This document shows, piece by piece, positions 44,248-52,726 of a stretch of 64,000 nt of DNA. The notes beneath the pieces are model-generated. The model saw only the letters and a list, made by a program, of their open reading frames with translations. It ran no database searches and was not told the DNA's origin. The position numbers were made by a program, and so were the translations under genes. Every line of letters begins with the position of its first letter. Position 1 is the first letter of the stretch. Location of the stretch: contig NZ_DS022276.1 in assembly GCF_000153725.1 (NCBI RefSeq), positions 614,188-678,187 of the forward strand, read 5' to 3'. Source of the DNA: Salipiger bermudensis HTCC2601 (GTDB taxonomy: Bacteria > Pseudomonadota > Alphaproteobacteria > Rhodobacterales > Rhodobacteraceae).

Positions 44248-44643
44248 TCAGATCCAGTAGATGATGACGGTGAGGACGGTCAGGACGACCGATCCATAAA
44301 CGCAGGCCCAGCCGAGCTTTTCGGCGGTCTCGAGCTCGAGACCCTTGCCGGCGTCGAAGATCAGGTGACGCAGGCCACCGAGGTAGTGATACCAGACCGC
44401 CCAGAGCGATCCGAACATCACCAGGTTGCCGACCCACGAGGTAATCCACCATTCGGCGGTCTCGAAGGCTTCCGGCCCTGCGGCGAGCGCGAGCAGCCAC
44501 CAGATCACGAGCAGCGTCGCCACCATCAGGGCGTTCCCGGTGATCCGGATCATCACCGAGGTCACCGCGGTGAGCTGCAAGCGATAATACTGTACGAACA
44601 TGAAGGGGGAGAGCGGGCGCTCGATCCGTTTAGCTTCGGCCAT
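44248..44643 (-). CDS. sdhC: Succinate dehydrogenase cytochrome b556 subunit
   Basis: Inner-membrane subunit that binds heme b and ubiquinone. It has 131 residues with three helices. Seen: the family N-terminus KRIERPLSPFMFVQYYRLQL, SVMIRITGNALMVATLL (the S-x3-R-x-TG motif of SdhC), and the heme ligand region WYHYLGGLRHLIFD. It starts the sdh operon. Its promoter region holds the paired TGTGATCACA palindromes and a CceR-like half-site about 120-165 bp upstream. Confidence 0.96.
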   Translation of the reverse strand: MAEAKRIERPLSPFMFVQYYRLQLTAVTSVMIRITGNALMVATLLVIWWLLALAAGPEAFETAEWWITSWVGNLVMFGSLWAVWYHYLGGLRHLIFDAGKGLELETAEKLGWACVYGSVVLTVLTVIIYWI

Positions 44644-44762
44644 GGCTAGTCCTTTCGGTTCCCTTGTGAGGGCGTTCTAACGGTTTTTTCGCACCTCTGT
44701 CACCAGAGTGCACGTGCAGCAGGCGCGTTTTTTGATCGCTTTGATGAAAAATCCACGTGATC

Positions 44763-44792
44763 TGTGATCACACCCGAAAAAGTGTGATCACA
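44763..44792. promoter_or_regulatory. Paired TGTGATCACA palindromes upstream of sdhC
   Basis: Two identical perfect palindromes, TGTGATCACA at 44763-44772 and 44783-44792, are separated by ten bases (centre-to-centre 20 bp, two helix turns). The nearer copy lies 119 bp from the sdhC ATG. An equal pair lies upstream of sucC. A dimeric regulator of TCA genes, possibly the GntR-type AkgR known in R. sphaeroides, is the likely reader. Confidence 0.75.
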
Positions 44793-44798
44793 TATTGC

Positions 44799-44807
44799 GC
44801 GCTAACA
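44799..44807. promoter_or_regulatory. CceR-like half-site upstream of sdhC
   Basis: GCGCTAACA, one clean half of a LacI-type TGTTAGCGCTAACA operator; the other half is degenerate. It lies 6 bp beyond the paired palindromes. The same nonamer occurs upstream of sucC and a shorter version upstream of mdh. CceR activates TCA genes in R. sphaeroides, so this is a candidate CceR site. Confidence 0.4.
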
Positions 44808-44873
44808 TCAGAAAAGCGGATGCAGGCGCAGCATCTTGATTCTGTCGGCAATGAAAGACCGGCGCGCGGGATG

Positions 44874-45077
44874 TTACTCGGGGAAGCCAAGCCGCTTGAG
44901 CGCCAGCGCACCCTGGCTGCGGCGCGCCGGGTCATTCGAGTGCAGATCGCGGTGAATGCGCGACACCAGCCCGCTCAGCTTGCGGTCCGCGGTCAGACGG
45001 CGAATGACGTTGGGCATGTCGCTGGGCGGCATATCAAGCACGTCCCTGGTGCCGTGCGGCAAGGGTGAAGCAGCCAT
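44874..45077 (-). CDS. Small hypothetical protein between mch and sdhC (67 residues)
   Basis: Function unknown. It is a 67-residue soluble, basic protein with LDMPPSDMPNVIRRLTADRK, then LSGLVSRIHRDLHSNDPARR and an ALKRLGFPE end. A strong AGGAGG lies 7 bases before the ATG, so it is a real gene. From memory, similar short proteins with a TADRKLSGLV core occur in other Rhodobacteraceae. It lies 99 bp after mch on the same strand and 230 bp before sdhC. No cofactor or DNA-binding motif is visible. Confidence 0.75.
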   Translation of the reverse strand: MAASPLPHGTRDVLDMPPSDMPNVIRRLTADRKLSGLVSRIHRDLHSNDPARRSQGALALKRLGFPE

Positions 45078-45176
45078 GGTCTATCCTCCTGGCGTTATCC
45101 GAATCTCCTCCCCGCAAGGCGAGTTTAGCGGAGAGGAAACAATCAGGGTAACAAAAGGTTGACCGTTGGCTGCGAC

Positions 45177-46208
45177 TTATCGCGGCATCAGGGCCCAGTA
45201 ATCGAGGTCGAGCAGCACCTCGGGCTTGTACTTGCCATCCTCGCCGCGCAGCTCGAACGGCGCGCCGCCCTTGGTGGCCACCAGCCGCAGCCGGATCGCG
45301 CCGACGCCCGGCGCCGCCGTGTCGGCCTTGTCGAGGACCTCGGACCACGCTTTCACGGTATCGCCAGAGAAGCACGGGTTGGCATGTGCCCCACCATTCA
45401 GCCCCACGATCATCTGCGCGTTGGCCAGCCCGTTGAAGCTCAGCGCACGCGCCATCGAGATCACGTGCCCGCCATAGATCAGACGCTGTCCGTCGGGGCG
45501 GAAGGTGGCGTCGAAATGCACCTTGGCGGTGTTCTGCCAAAGGCGGGTCGCCATCATGTGCTCGGCCTCCTCGATGGTGACACCGTCGACATGGTCGATG
45601 GTCTCGCCAACCTCGTAGTCGCCCCAGCGATGCGGCTCGCCCGACAACGTGAAATCGTATCCCTCGAAGCTCAAACCATCGGGGATCACCAGATCCTCGG
45701 ACGCCAGCACCGTCTTCAGGTCCGGCAGCACCGTCTCGGGCGCCGGCGCGTCGAGGTCGTTCTTGCGCACCATCACCCAGCGGCAATACTCCATCACGGT
45801 CTCGCCGCGCTGGTTGGTGCCGGTGGTGCGCACATAGACCACCCCGGTCTTGCCGTTGGAGTTCTGCTTGAGCCCGATCACCTCCGAGGACGAGCGCAGC
45901 GTGTCACCGGCATAGACCGGCTTCAGCCAGCGCCCCTCGGCATAGCCGAGATTGGCCACCGCGTTCAGGGACACGTCCGGCACGGTCTTGCCGAAGACCA
46001 CGTGAAACGCCGCCAGATCGTCGATCGGCGACGCCGGCAGCCCGCAGGCCTGCGCGAAGGCGTCGGAGGAGTAGAGCGCGTGCCGGGCCGGGTAGAGCGC
46101 ATGGTAGAGCGCCCGCTCGCCGCCCGAGACGGTGCGTGGCACCGCGTGCTCGATTACCTGACCGATGCTGTAATCCTCGAAGAACCGTCCCGGATTGGTC
46201 TTGGCCAT
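45177..46208 (-). CDS. mch: Mesaconyl-CoA hydratase (MaoC family)
   Basis: Reversible hydration of mesaconyl-C1-CoA to beta-methylmalyl-CoA in the ethylmalonyl-CoA pathway. It has 343 residues, two hotdog halves. Seen: GRFFEDYSIGQVIEHAVPRT, a MaoC-type active site in the N-terminal half near VIEHAVPRTVSGGERALYHA, and a second half with YEVGETIDHVDGVTIEEAEH. The ATG at 46208 lies inside the stop codon of the DUF1737 gene (TGATG); a TTG one codon upstream is the only alternative. It forms an operon with mcl2, nnrU and DUF1737. Confidence 0.95.
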   Translation of the reverse strand: MAKTNPGRFFEDYSIGQVIEHAVPRTVSGGERALYHALYPARHALYSSDAFAQACGLPASPIDDLAAFHVVFGKTVPDVSLNAVANLGYAEGRWLKPVYAGDTLRSSSEVIGLKQNSNGKTGVVYVRTTGTNQRGETVMEYCRWVMVRKNDLDAPAPETVLPDLKTVLASEDLVIPDGLSFEGYDFTLSGEPHRWGDYEVGETIDHVDGVTIEEAEHMMATRLWQNTAKVHFDATFRPDGQRLIYGGHVISMARALSFNGLANAQMIVGLNGGAHANPCFSGDTVKAWSEVLDKADTAAPGVGAIRLRLVATKGGAPFELRGEDGKYKPEVLLDLDYWALMPR

Positions 46209-46411
46209 CAATGCTCTCCCAGCTTGGTGTCGGGGGTGTAGGTGCCCTCGACCTCCTTGGTCACCGCCTGACCGCAGCGCATCACGCCGTTGGCCGCGTC
46301 GAAGGCATAGGTCGGCGCGCCATAGAGCTCCCAGCCCTTGTTGAGCGCCGCGGTGACCTTGTGGCAGAAGGCCGAAGTGTCGTCCTCGGAGAGGAAGCGG
46401 TAGAGTTTCAT
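46208..46411 (-). CDS. DUF1737 domain-containing protein
   Basis: Small cytoplasmic protein of 67 residues with an intact DUF1737 fold: KLYRFLSEDDTSAFCHKVTA, then ALNKGWELYGAPTYAFDAAN and MRCGQAVTKEVEG. The GWELYG segment is the family signature. Function unknown. It lies 16 bp after the nnrU-type gene, and its stop overlaps mch, so it is translated with the EMC enzyme. It is common next to metabolic genes in alphaproteobacteria but without a known role. Confidence 0.9.
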   Translation of the reverse strand: MKLYRFLSEDDTSAFCHKVTAALNKGWELYGAPTYAFDAANGVMRCGQAVTKEVEGTYTPDTKLGEH

Positions 46412-46427
46412 ATGTCTTTCCAGTTCA

Positions 46428-46973
46428 TTAACCGAAGGTCGGATAGCCCAGCCAGGTGTGGATGAAGCCGATCACGAAGAGCAGCACCACACTGATCGCG
46501 AGGAACATCGCATCCTTGCCGATGGAGCCCTTCTGCGGCGGGGTCCACTCCGGCTCGGCGCGGTTGATCACCACCATCTCGACGATGGCCCAGAGGCCAA
46601 GCCCGCCGAACAGCACGAAGGACGGCACGTCGCCGTTCACCAGCAGGTGCGCCACGGCCCAGAGCATGAAGCCCGTCAGCATCGGGTGGCGCATCTTGTA
46701 GAGCACCGCACCTTTCTTGGGGCCGGGCGAGGTCAGGTAGAGCGCGGCGATCATCAGCAGGTTGTTGATGCCCACCGTGGCCGGGTGGCGCCCCCAGAAA
46801 AAGGCGCCCTCGGCCATGCGGTAGCCGAAGATCATCAGCAGGATCGCGGCGAGCAGCGCCAGAGCGACTGGGCCCTTGCCCTTGTCGCCCAAGGCGGCGC
46901 GCTGCGCCGGGGCCAGCCGCTTGAACAGGTGCGCGCCCCACCAGAGCGCGACGCCGAGAATGAGCAGGACCAT
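46428..46973 (-). CDS. NnrU family membrane protein
   Basis: Polytopic inner-membrane protein of 181 residues of the NnrU/isoprenylcysteine-methyltransferase-like family. NnrU was first linked to nitrite and nitric oxide reduction, but most members stand apart from those genes. Seen: about five helices, an N-terminal VLLILGVALWWGAHLFKRL, the HPATVGINNLLMIAALYL motif, and the KMRHPMLTGFMLWAVAHLL signature with RHP. It lies 42 bp after mcl2 and 16 bp before DUF1737, so it is inside the mcl2-mch operon. The reason is unclear. Confidence 0.9.
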   Translation of the reverse strand: MVLLILGVALWWGAHLFKRLAPAQRAALGDKGKGPVALALLAAILLMIFGYRMAEGAFFWGRHPATVGINNLLMIAALYLTSPGPKKGAVLYKMRHPMLTGFMLWAVAHLLVNGDVPSFVLFGGLGLWAIVEMVVINRAEPEWTPPQKGSIGKDAMFLAISVVLLFVIGFIHTWLGYPTFG

Positions 46974-47015
46974 GGGTGTCTCCTTTGGTCGGGTCTCTTT
47001 CCCGTCACCCTGCGA

Positions 47016-47867
47016 TCATTCGGCCATGGCGGCAATGGCCTCCGCCTTGGCAAGCAAGGTCTGTGCCGTCGCGACGTGCAGGTTCTCGACGATCTTGCCA
47101 TCGACCACGGCCACGCCCTGCCCCTGCTTCTCGGCCTCTTCGAAGGCCTCGATCTGGCGGCGGGCCAGCTCGACCTCGGCCTCGGTCGGCGCGAAGGCGG
47201 CGTTGGTCACGGCGACCTGCGCCGGGTGGATCAGCGTCTTGCCATCGAAGCCCATGTCGCGCCCCTGATCGCATTCCGCCTTCAGCCCGTCGTCATCCTT
47301 GAAGGCATTGTAGACCCCGTCGACGATGACGCAGCCGGTGGCCTTTGCTGCCAGCAGGCACGTCCCCAGTGCGCTCTGCATCGCCAACCGGTCCGGGCGG
47401 AAGCGCGAGTTCAGCTCCTTGGCGAGGTCGTTGGTGCCCATGACCATACCCCAGAGCTGCTCGTGTGCGCCGATGGCGGCGGCGTTGAGGATGCCGCGCG
47501 GGGTCTCCATCATCGCCCAGATCGGCTTGTCGGTAAGCTTGGCCAGCGCGTCGAGCTGCTCGGGGCTCTCGACCTTGGGCAGCAGCACCGCATCACAGTC
47601 CATATCGTTGGCCGCCGCCGCATCATCGCGCCCCCAATGGGTCTCGAGGCCATTGATGCGCACGATCTTGGTCCGCTTGCCATAGCCGCCCTGGCGTAGC
47701 GCCTGCGCCAGCGTCTCGCGCGCGGTCTCCTTCTCACCCGGCGACACCGCGTCCTCCAGATCGAAGATTATGGCATCGACGGCGAGCGTGCGCGCCTTGT
47801 CGAGCGCGCGCTCCTTGGAACCCGGGATATACAGCACCGAACGGTAGGGGCGCATCGTGAGGTCCAT
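47016..47867 (-). CDS. mcl2: Malyl-CoA thioesterase/CitE-like lyase (Mcl2-type)
   Basis: In R. sphaeroides the paralogue at this locus (Mcl2) hydrolyses (3S)-malyl-CoA to malate and CoA, which completes apparent malate synthase activity. It has 283 residues, shorter than the Mcl1 lyase. Seen: RSVLYIPGSKERALDKAR, the Mg site IIFDLEDAVSPGEK, IVRINGLETHWGRDD, KVESPEQL, an ETPRGILNA active-site stretch and GKTLIHPAQVAVTNAAF. Assignment as thioesterase rather than lyase rests on length and gene order, not on a residue. GGAGGAGGAG precedes the ATG. A terminator-like hairpin lies in its leader. Confidence 0.88.
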   Translation of the reverse strand: MDLTMRPYRSVLYIPGSKERALDKARTLAVDAIIFDLEDAVSPGEKETARETLAQALRQGGYGKRTKIVRINGLETHWGRDDAAAANDMDCDAVLLPKVESPEQLDALAKLTDKPIWAMMETPRGILNAAAIGAHEQLWGMVMGTNDLAKELNSRFRPDRLAMQSALGTCLLAAKATGCVIVDGVYNAFKDDDGLKAECDQGRDMGFDGKTLIHPAQVAVTNAAFAPTEAEVELARRQIEAFEEAEKQGQGVAVVDGKIVENLHVATAQTLLAKAEAIAAMAE

Positions 47868-47954
47868 GAGACTCCTCCTCCAAGAAGAAATAAAGTTGCG
47901 CGAAAATGGTCAGCAAATTCCGAAAAGTGCAAGAGCCTTTGCGCCGCAATGCAG

Positions 47955-47994
47955 AAAAAGGCGGCGCGACCTTGGTCCAGTATAGGGCGCCGCC
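47955..47994 (-). terminator. Terminator-shaped hairpin in the mcl2 leader
   Basis: On the minus strand GGCGGCGC (47994-47987) pairs perfectly with GCGCCGCC (47967-47960) across 19 bases and is followed by TTTTT (47959-47955). It lies 88-127 bp before the mcl2 ATG, where no upstream minus-strand gene needs termination. It may attenuate mcl2 or end a short leader RNA. Confidence 0.65.
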
Positions 47995-48150
47995 GTCCCT
48001 TCGCCGTCTCGTTAACCTTTCCTTGAGCAATGCCGGTCAGCCTCTTTGCCAGGGTGGCGGGCGCTGACGGGGGCGCGGTCAGGCCTTGGAGGGGCAGCAC
48101 CCGCATCGCGCGGCCGGGCCGGCGGTGCCGCATCCGAAAGGGGCAAGCCG

Positions 48151-48471
48151 ATGAACGTGATGAACGCGAAAGCAGCGATGACCATGCTGGTTTTGGGGGC
48201 GGTGATTGTGCCGCAGGTCCTGCAGGCCCGCAGCCCAGCCTGTGCGCCGCGCGACACGGTGCTGCGCAAGCTTGCGGATACGTACGGCGAAACCCGTCAG
48301 AGCATCGGCCTCAACGGCGACAATGCGCTGGTCGAGGTCTTTGCCTCGGACGAGACCGGCAGCTGGACCATCACCATCACCTCCGGCGCGGGCCTGACCT
48401 GCCTGATCGCGAGCGGTCAATCCTTCGAGACACTGGCCGAGCCGCTGCCCTCCGCCGACACGGACGCATGA
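48151..48471 (+). CDS. Secreted small protein of unknown function (106 residues)
   Basis: It starts MNVMNAKAAMTMLVLGAVIV and has a Sec signal peptide with probable cleavage after VLQA, so it is periplasmic or extracellular. The mature part, about 80 residues, has two cysteines (SPACAPRD and GLTCLIAS) that could form one disulfide, VLRKLADTYGETRQSIGL, and a beta-rich GSWTITITSGAGL. The ATG at 48151 follows AAAGGGG; the frame is open 35 codons further upstream without a signal. It is divergent from mcl2 and is 275 bp before mdh. From memory, this type of protein is conserved in Rhodobacteraceae; its role is unknown. Confidence 0.75.
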   Translation: MNVMNAKAAMTMLVLGAVIVPQVLQARSPACAPRDTVLRKLADTYGETRQSIGLNGDNALVEVFASDETGSWTITITSGAGLTCLIASGQSFETLAEPLPSADTDA

Positions 48472-48563
48472 TCCGCAATGCGCGGCCGGCGGCAAGCGCA
48501 AGAATCGTTCAGAGTGCGTGCAATCGCAGCGTTCTGCCTCGGGATCATCCCCTGATCGGCTGA

Positions 48564-49709
<1,146 letters not shown>

Positions 49710-49726
49710 TCAGCGTACAAGACAGG

Positions 49727-49753
49727 AAAGGGGCCTCTTCGGCCCCTTTTCTT
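49727..49753 (+). terminator. Intrinsic terminator of mdh
   Basis: AAAGGGGCC (49727-49735) pairs with GGCCCCTTT (49741-49749) across a five-base loop and continues into TTCTT. It lies 18 bp past the mdh stop. Confidence 0.9.
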
Positions 49754-49771
49754 CAGGAACTAAGGCCGCCA

Positions 49772-50608
49772 ATGCAATCGAGCGAAACACTTGGCTTTGT
49801 CTATGCCGCAAAAGGGGCCAAGTACATTGACCTGGCTCTCAACTCTGCGAGAAGCCTGAAAGACAGCAACCCAGGTGCGACAGTACATCTCTACTGCGAT
49901 TCGCACCCTGCCGAGGGGCACTGTTTCGACGCGGTTCACCTCCTGTCAGTGTCCCAGTCGAAGCGGCCGAAATTCGAAGCCTTGCGGCGCGCAGAGTTCG
50001 ATCGCACCATCTATCTTGATGCCGACACGTTTGTCTGCGCCGACATTTCAGACATCTTCTTCACGCTGGATCGCTTCGACATTGCCGGAGCGCATGTCGT
50101 CCTGCGGAACTCTCGGCACAGCCATCGCACCCACAAGATACAATTTCCGAACAGCTTTCCGCAGATCAACACGGGCGTTCTGGCGATCCGAAAATCCCAG
50201 CGGATGTCGGATTTTCTGGCGCAGGTCGATGCCGAGATGGCAGCCGCTGACAGCGTCGTCGATCAACCGATCTTTCGGGAACTGCTGTGGCACAGCGATT
50301 TGCGGATCGCGGTGCTTCCGCCAGAGTACAACTTCAAGCGTATCAACGAAGTCGTAACGATGTCCTCCGCCTACTGCGCGCCTCGGATCATACACGACTC
50401 GGATCTTCGAAGGCCGGACGGCAAGGCCGCGAACGACGCGACGACGCTTGAGGGCTTCTTGCGACGCGGCGCCTACAGGCACCTGATCGCGCTGCTGTCT
50501 GCGGACAAGTTCTTGTCACCCGGATCGCAGAAGAAGGTCTCCCCCCTCGCCCGGGTCCCGCGCGCGAAACGCCAAGGAAAGCTTCGAAAGCTCCTCGGCC
50601 TCGGATAA
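49772..50608 (+). CDS. Glycosyltransferase, GT8-like
   Basis: Retaining-type sugar-nucleotide glycosyltransferase fold, 278 residues; donor and acceptor unknown. Seen: FVYAAKGAKYIDLALNSARS at the start, the metal-binding D83-x-D85 in IYLDADTFVCADISDIF, and QINTGVLAIRKS followed by VVDQPIF. It ends in a very basic tail (RVPRAKRQGKLRKLL). The ATG at 49772 gives the family start; the open frame extends back into mdh. Base composition is less GC-rich than mdh and suc genes, which suggests that it was inserted between them. It may modify cell-surface glycan. Confidence 0.82.
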   Translation: MQSSETLGFVYAAKGAKYIDLALNSARSLKDSNPGATVHLYCDSHPAEGHCFDAVHLLSVSQSKRPKFEALRRAEFDRTIYLDADTFVCADISDIFFTLDRFDIAGAHVVLRNSRHSHRTHKIQFPNSFPQINTGVLAIRKSQRMSDFLAQVDAEMAAADSVVDQPIFRELLWHSDLRIAVLPPEYNFKRINEVVTMSSAYCAPRIIHDSDLRRPDGKAANDATTLEGFLRRGAYRHLIALLSADKFLSPGSQKKVSPLARVPRAKRQGKLRKLLGLG

Positions 50609-50920
50609 TCAAGCGCGCTTCGCTTCCCTGCCCGGCTCCAAGGCCCTTGGATCGCCATGCGCCGCGGCGTCCATCGAGGCCGCCGATCAGCGGAGCTGAC
50701 GCGCCCCAACAGCGCTCGACGCAGATCACCTCCTCAGGCGCCTCTCCGAGCGAGCCTCGAGGCTCGCGACCCGCCCTTTCCCAACATACCCGACGAGACC
50801 GCCCGCGCGCTGCAGCGGGCGCGGCCCGTCGCGGGTCGTGTGGCGCGACGGCCGAGCTGCACTCTCACCAGTGCGGCGTGGACGAGTGATTCACCCAAAC
50901 AAGCGCGAACCTGCAGGTCG
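50609..50920. other. 312 bp gap after the glycosyltransferase, no gene seen
   Basis: GC-rich, with nested inverted repeats: CGACCCGC (50767-50774) with GCGGGTCG (50831-50838), and inside these CGCCCGC (50800-50806) with GCGGGCG (50815-50821). No T tract follows. Open frames have no ribosome sites or known products. Confidence 0.5.
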
Positions 50921-50929
50921 GCGCTAACA
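50921..50929. promoter_or_regulatory. CceR-like half-site upstream of sucC
   Basis: GCGCTAACA; extended to 14 bases the site matches TGTTAGCGCTAACA at 11 positions. It lies 22 bp before the first TGTGATCACA palindrome, the same relative order as upstream of sdhC. Confidence 0.4.
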
Positions 50930-50951
50930 TCGCAGGCAATCCGGCAACTGT

Positions 50952-50982
50952 TGTGATCACAGGTCTAAATCGTGTGATCACA
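50952..50982. promoter_or_regulatory. Paired TGTGATCACA palindromes upstream of sucC
   Basis: TGTGATCACA at 50952-50961 and again at 50973-50982, separated by 11 bases (centres 21 bp apart). The nearer copy lies 112 bp from the sucC ATG at 51095, close to the 119 bp seen for sdhC. The duplicated arrangement at two TCA operons marks a shared operator. Confidence 0.75.
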
Positions 50983-51094
50983 AAGGTCGAAAAATGCTCG
51001 TAATTGGAGGGGTCGGGCAATATTTCGATTAACGAGCGCCGATATGCATGGCTATACCGGCAGGGAAATCGCAGCAAGACGGGAAGATTCTTTC

Positions 51095-52288
51095 ATGAAC
51101 ATCCATGAATATCAGGCGAAGGCGCTTCTGCGCGACTATGGCTGCCCGGTCTCCGACGGCCGTATCGTGCTGACGGCCAACGACGCCAAGACCGCCGCAG
51201 GCGAGCTCGACGGCCCGCTCTGGGTCGTCAAGGCGCAGATCCACGCAGGTGGTCGCGGCAAGGGCTCCTTCAAGGAACACGAAGCCGGTGAAAAAGGCGG
51301 TGTCCGCCTCGCCAAGTCGGTCGAGGAAGCCGCCGACGAAGCCAACCGGATGCTCGGCCACACGCTGGTGACCCACCAGACCGGCCCGGCAGGCAAGCAG
51401 GTCAACCGCATCTACATCGAGGACGGCTCGGACATCACCTCCGAATTCTACCTCGCGCTGCTGGTCGACCGCGTCACGTCGCGCATCTCGATCGTCTGCT
51501 CGACCGAGGGCGGCATGGACATCGAGGAGGTCGCAGCCTCGACCCCCGAGAAGATCCTCTCCTTCTCGATCGATCCGGCGGTCGGCTACCAGGGCTTCCA
51601 CGGCCGCCGCGTCGCCTTCGCGCTCGGCCTCGAGGGCAAGGCTGTGCGCCAGTGCTCCAACCTGCTCGGCAACCTCTATCGCATGTTCACCGACAAGGAC
51701 ATGGAGATGCTGGAGATCAACCCGCTGATCCTGACCACCGAGGGCGAGATCAAGTGCCTCGACTGCAAGGCCGGCTTCGACTCCAACGCGCTCTACCGTC
51801 ACCCCGACATCGTCGGCCTGCGTGACGAGACCGAGGAAGACCCCAAGGAACTCGCGGCCTCGCAGCACGACCTCAACTACATCGCCCTCGACGGCGAGAT
51901 CGGCTGCATGGTGAACGGCGCGGGCCTCGCCATGGCGACCATGGACATCATTAAGCTCTACGGCGGCGAGCCGGCCAACTTCCTCGACGTGGGTGGCGGC
52001 GCGACCAAGGAGAAGGTGACCGAGGCGTTCAAGATCATCACCTCGGACGACAACGTCAAAGGCATCCTCGTGAACATCTTCGGCGGCATCATGCGCTGCG
52101 ACGTCATCGCCGAAGGCGTGATCGCCGCGGTGAAGGAAGTCGGCCTGCAGGTTCCGCTGGTGGTGCGCCTCGAGGGCACCAACGTGGATCTCGGCAAGAA
52201 GATCATCAACGAGTCCGGTCTCGACGTGATCGCCGCCGACAACCTCAGCGACGGTGCCGAGAAGATCGTGAAAGCGGTCAAGGGCTGA
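51095..52288 (+). CDS. sucC: Succinyl-CoA synthetase, beta subunit
   Basis: ADP/GDP-forming subunit that converts succinyl-CoA to succinate in the TCA cycle. It has 397 residues from the canonical [16 protein letters not shown]; an ATG 17 codons upstream has no family match. Seen: an ATP-grasp domain with [28 protein letters not shown], and the CoA-ligase part with [19 protein letters not shown] and [14 protein letters not shown]. It is first of sucC-(116 aa)-sucD-sucA-sucB, behind the paired palindromes. Confidence 0.98.
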   Translation: MNIHEYQAKALLRDYGCPVSDGRIVLTANDAKTAAGELDGPLWVVKAQIHAGGRGKGSFKEHEAGEKGGVRLAKSVEEAADEANRMLGHTLVTHQTGPAGKQVNRIYIEDGSDITSEFYLALLVDRVTSRISIVCSTEGGMDIEEVAASTPEKILSFSIDPAVGYQGFHGRRVAFALGLEGKAVRQCSNLLGNLYRMFTDKDMEMLEINPLILTTEGEIKCLDCKAGFDSNALYRHPDIVGLRDETEEDPKELAASQHDLNYIALDGEIGCMVNGAGLAMATMDIIKLYGGEPANFLDVGGGATKEKVTEAFKIITSDDNVKGILVNIFGGIMRCDVIAEGVIAAVKEVGLQVPLVVRLEGTNVDLGKKIINESGLDVIAADNLSDGAEKIVKAVKG

Positions 52289-52375
52289 GCCTGATGCGGT
52301 CGATGCAGCATATCGCGCTTTTCGCGGAACACTCCGCGGGCCTGGCGGGTTGCCTCCCGAAAGGAGAGTCCCGTC

Positions 52376-52726
52376 ATGTCGATCAAGCTGCCCGGCCGCA
52401 CCAATCTGCCCACCCTGTCCAACAAGGCGCTTCCCGCCAGTCGCGACCGGCTGATGCCGGTGGCCTATGCCGGCGGTCTGCTGGCAGTCGGCGCGGCGCT
52501 GTTGATTGCCAAGCCCCGCTTCGGACACGTGCCGCCGCCCAATCGCATGGGCGACGGACCGCGTCGCAGCCGTCTGCGCCGTGCGGCGCAGCGCGGCCGG
52601 GACGGGGTGCAGGCCTTCGCGCCCACCAACGTGACGGATTCGCTCGGTCGCTCGCTGATCCTCGGGGGCGTCGCGCTCCTGTTGGCGCGGGTGCTGGACG
52701 AGGTCGCGGGACGCGACGGGCAGTAA
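52376..52726 (+). CDS. Hypothetical membrane protein between sucC and sucD (116 residues)
   Basis: Not recognised. It is a 116-residue protein with two likely membrane helices, [17 protein letters not shown] (residues ~29-45) and [15 protein letters not shown] (~95-108), and a basic loop between them ([15 protein letters not shown]). GAAAGGAG precedes the ATG. It lies 87 bp after sucC and 145 bp before sucD on the same strand. SucC and SucD form one enzyme, so a gene between them is unusual. It may only be a passenger. A role with the enzyme is not shown. Confidence 0.7.
   Translation: MSIKLPGRTNLPTLSNKALPASRDRLMPVAYAGGLLAVGAALLIAKPRFGHVPPPNRMGDGPRRSRLRRAAQRGRDGVQAFAPTNVTDSLGRSLILGGVALLLARVLDEVAGRDGQ

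Noticed and set aside
44763..44792. Classical CRP sites
   Set aside because: CRP sites are TGTGA-N6-TCACA; here TGTGA and TCACA abut with no spacer, so the sites are too short for a CRP dimer.
50657..50956. Open frame of 99 codons in the gap before sucC
   Set aside because: It has no ribosome site, is Arg/Ser/Pro-rich and runs into the palindrome pair.
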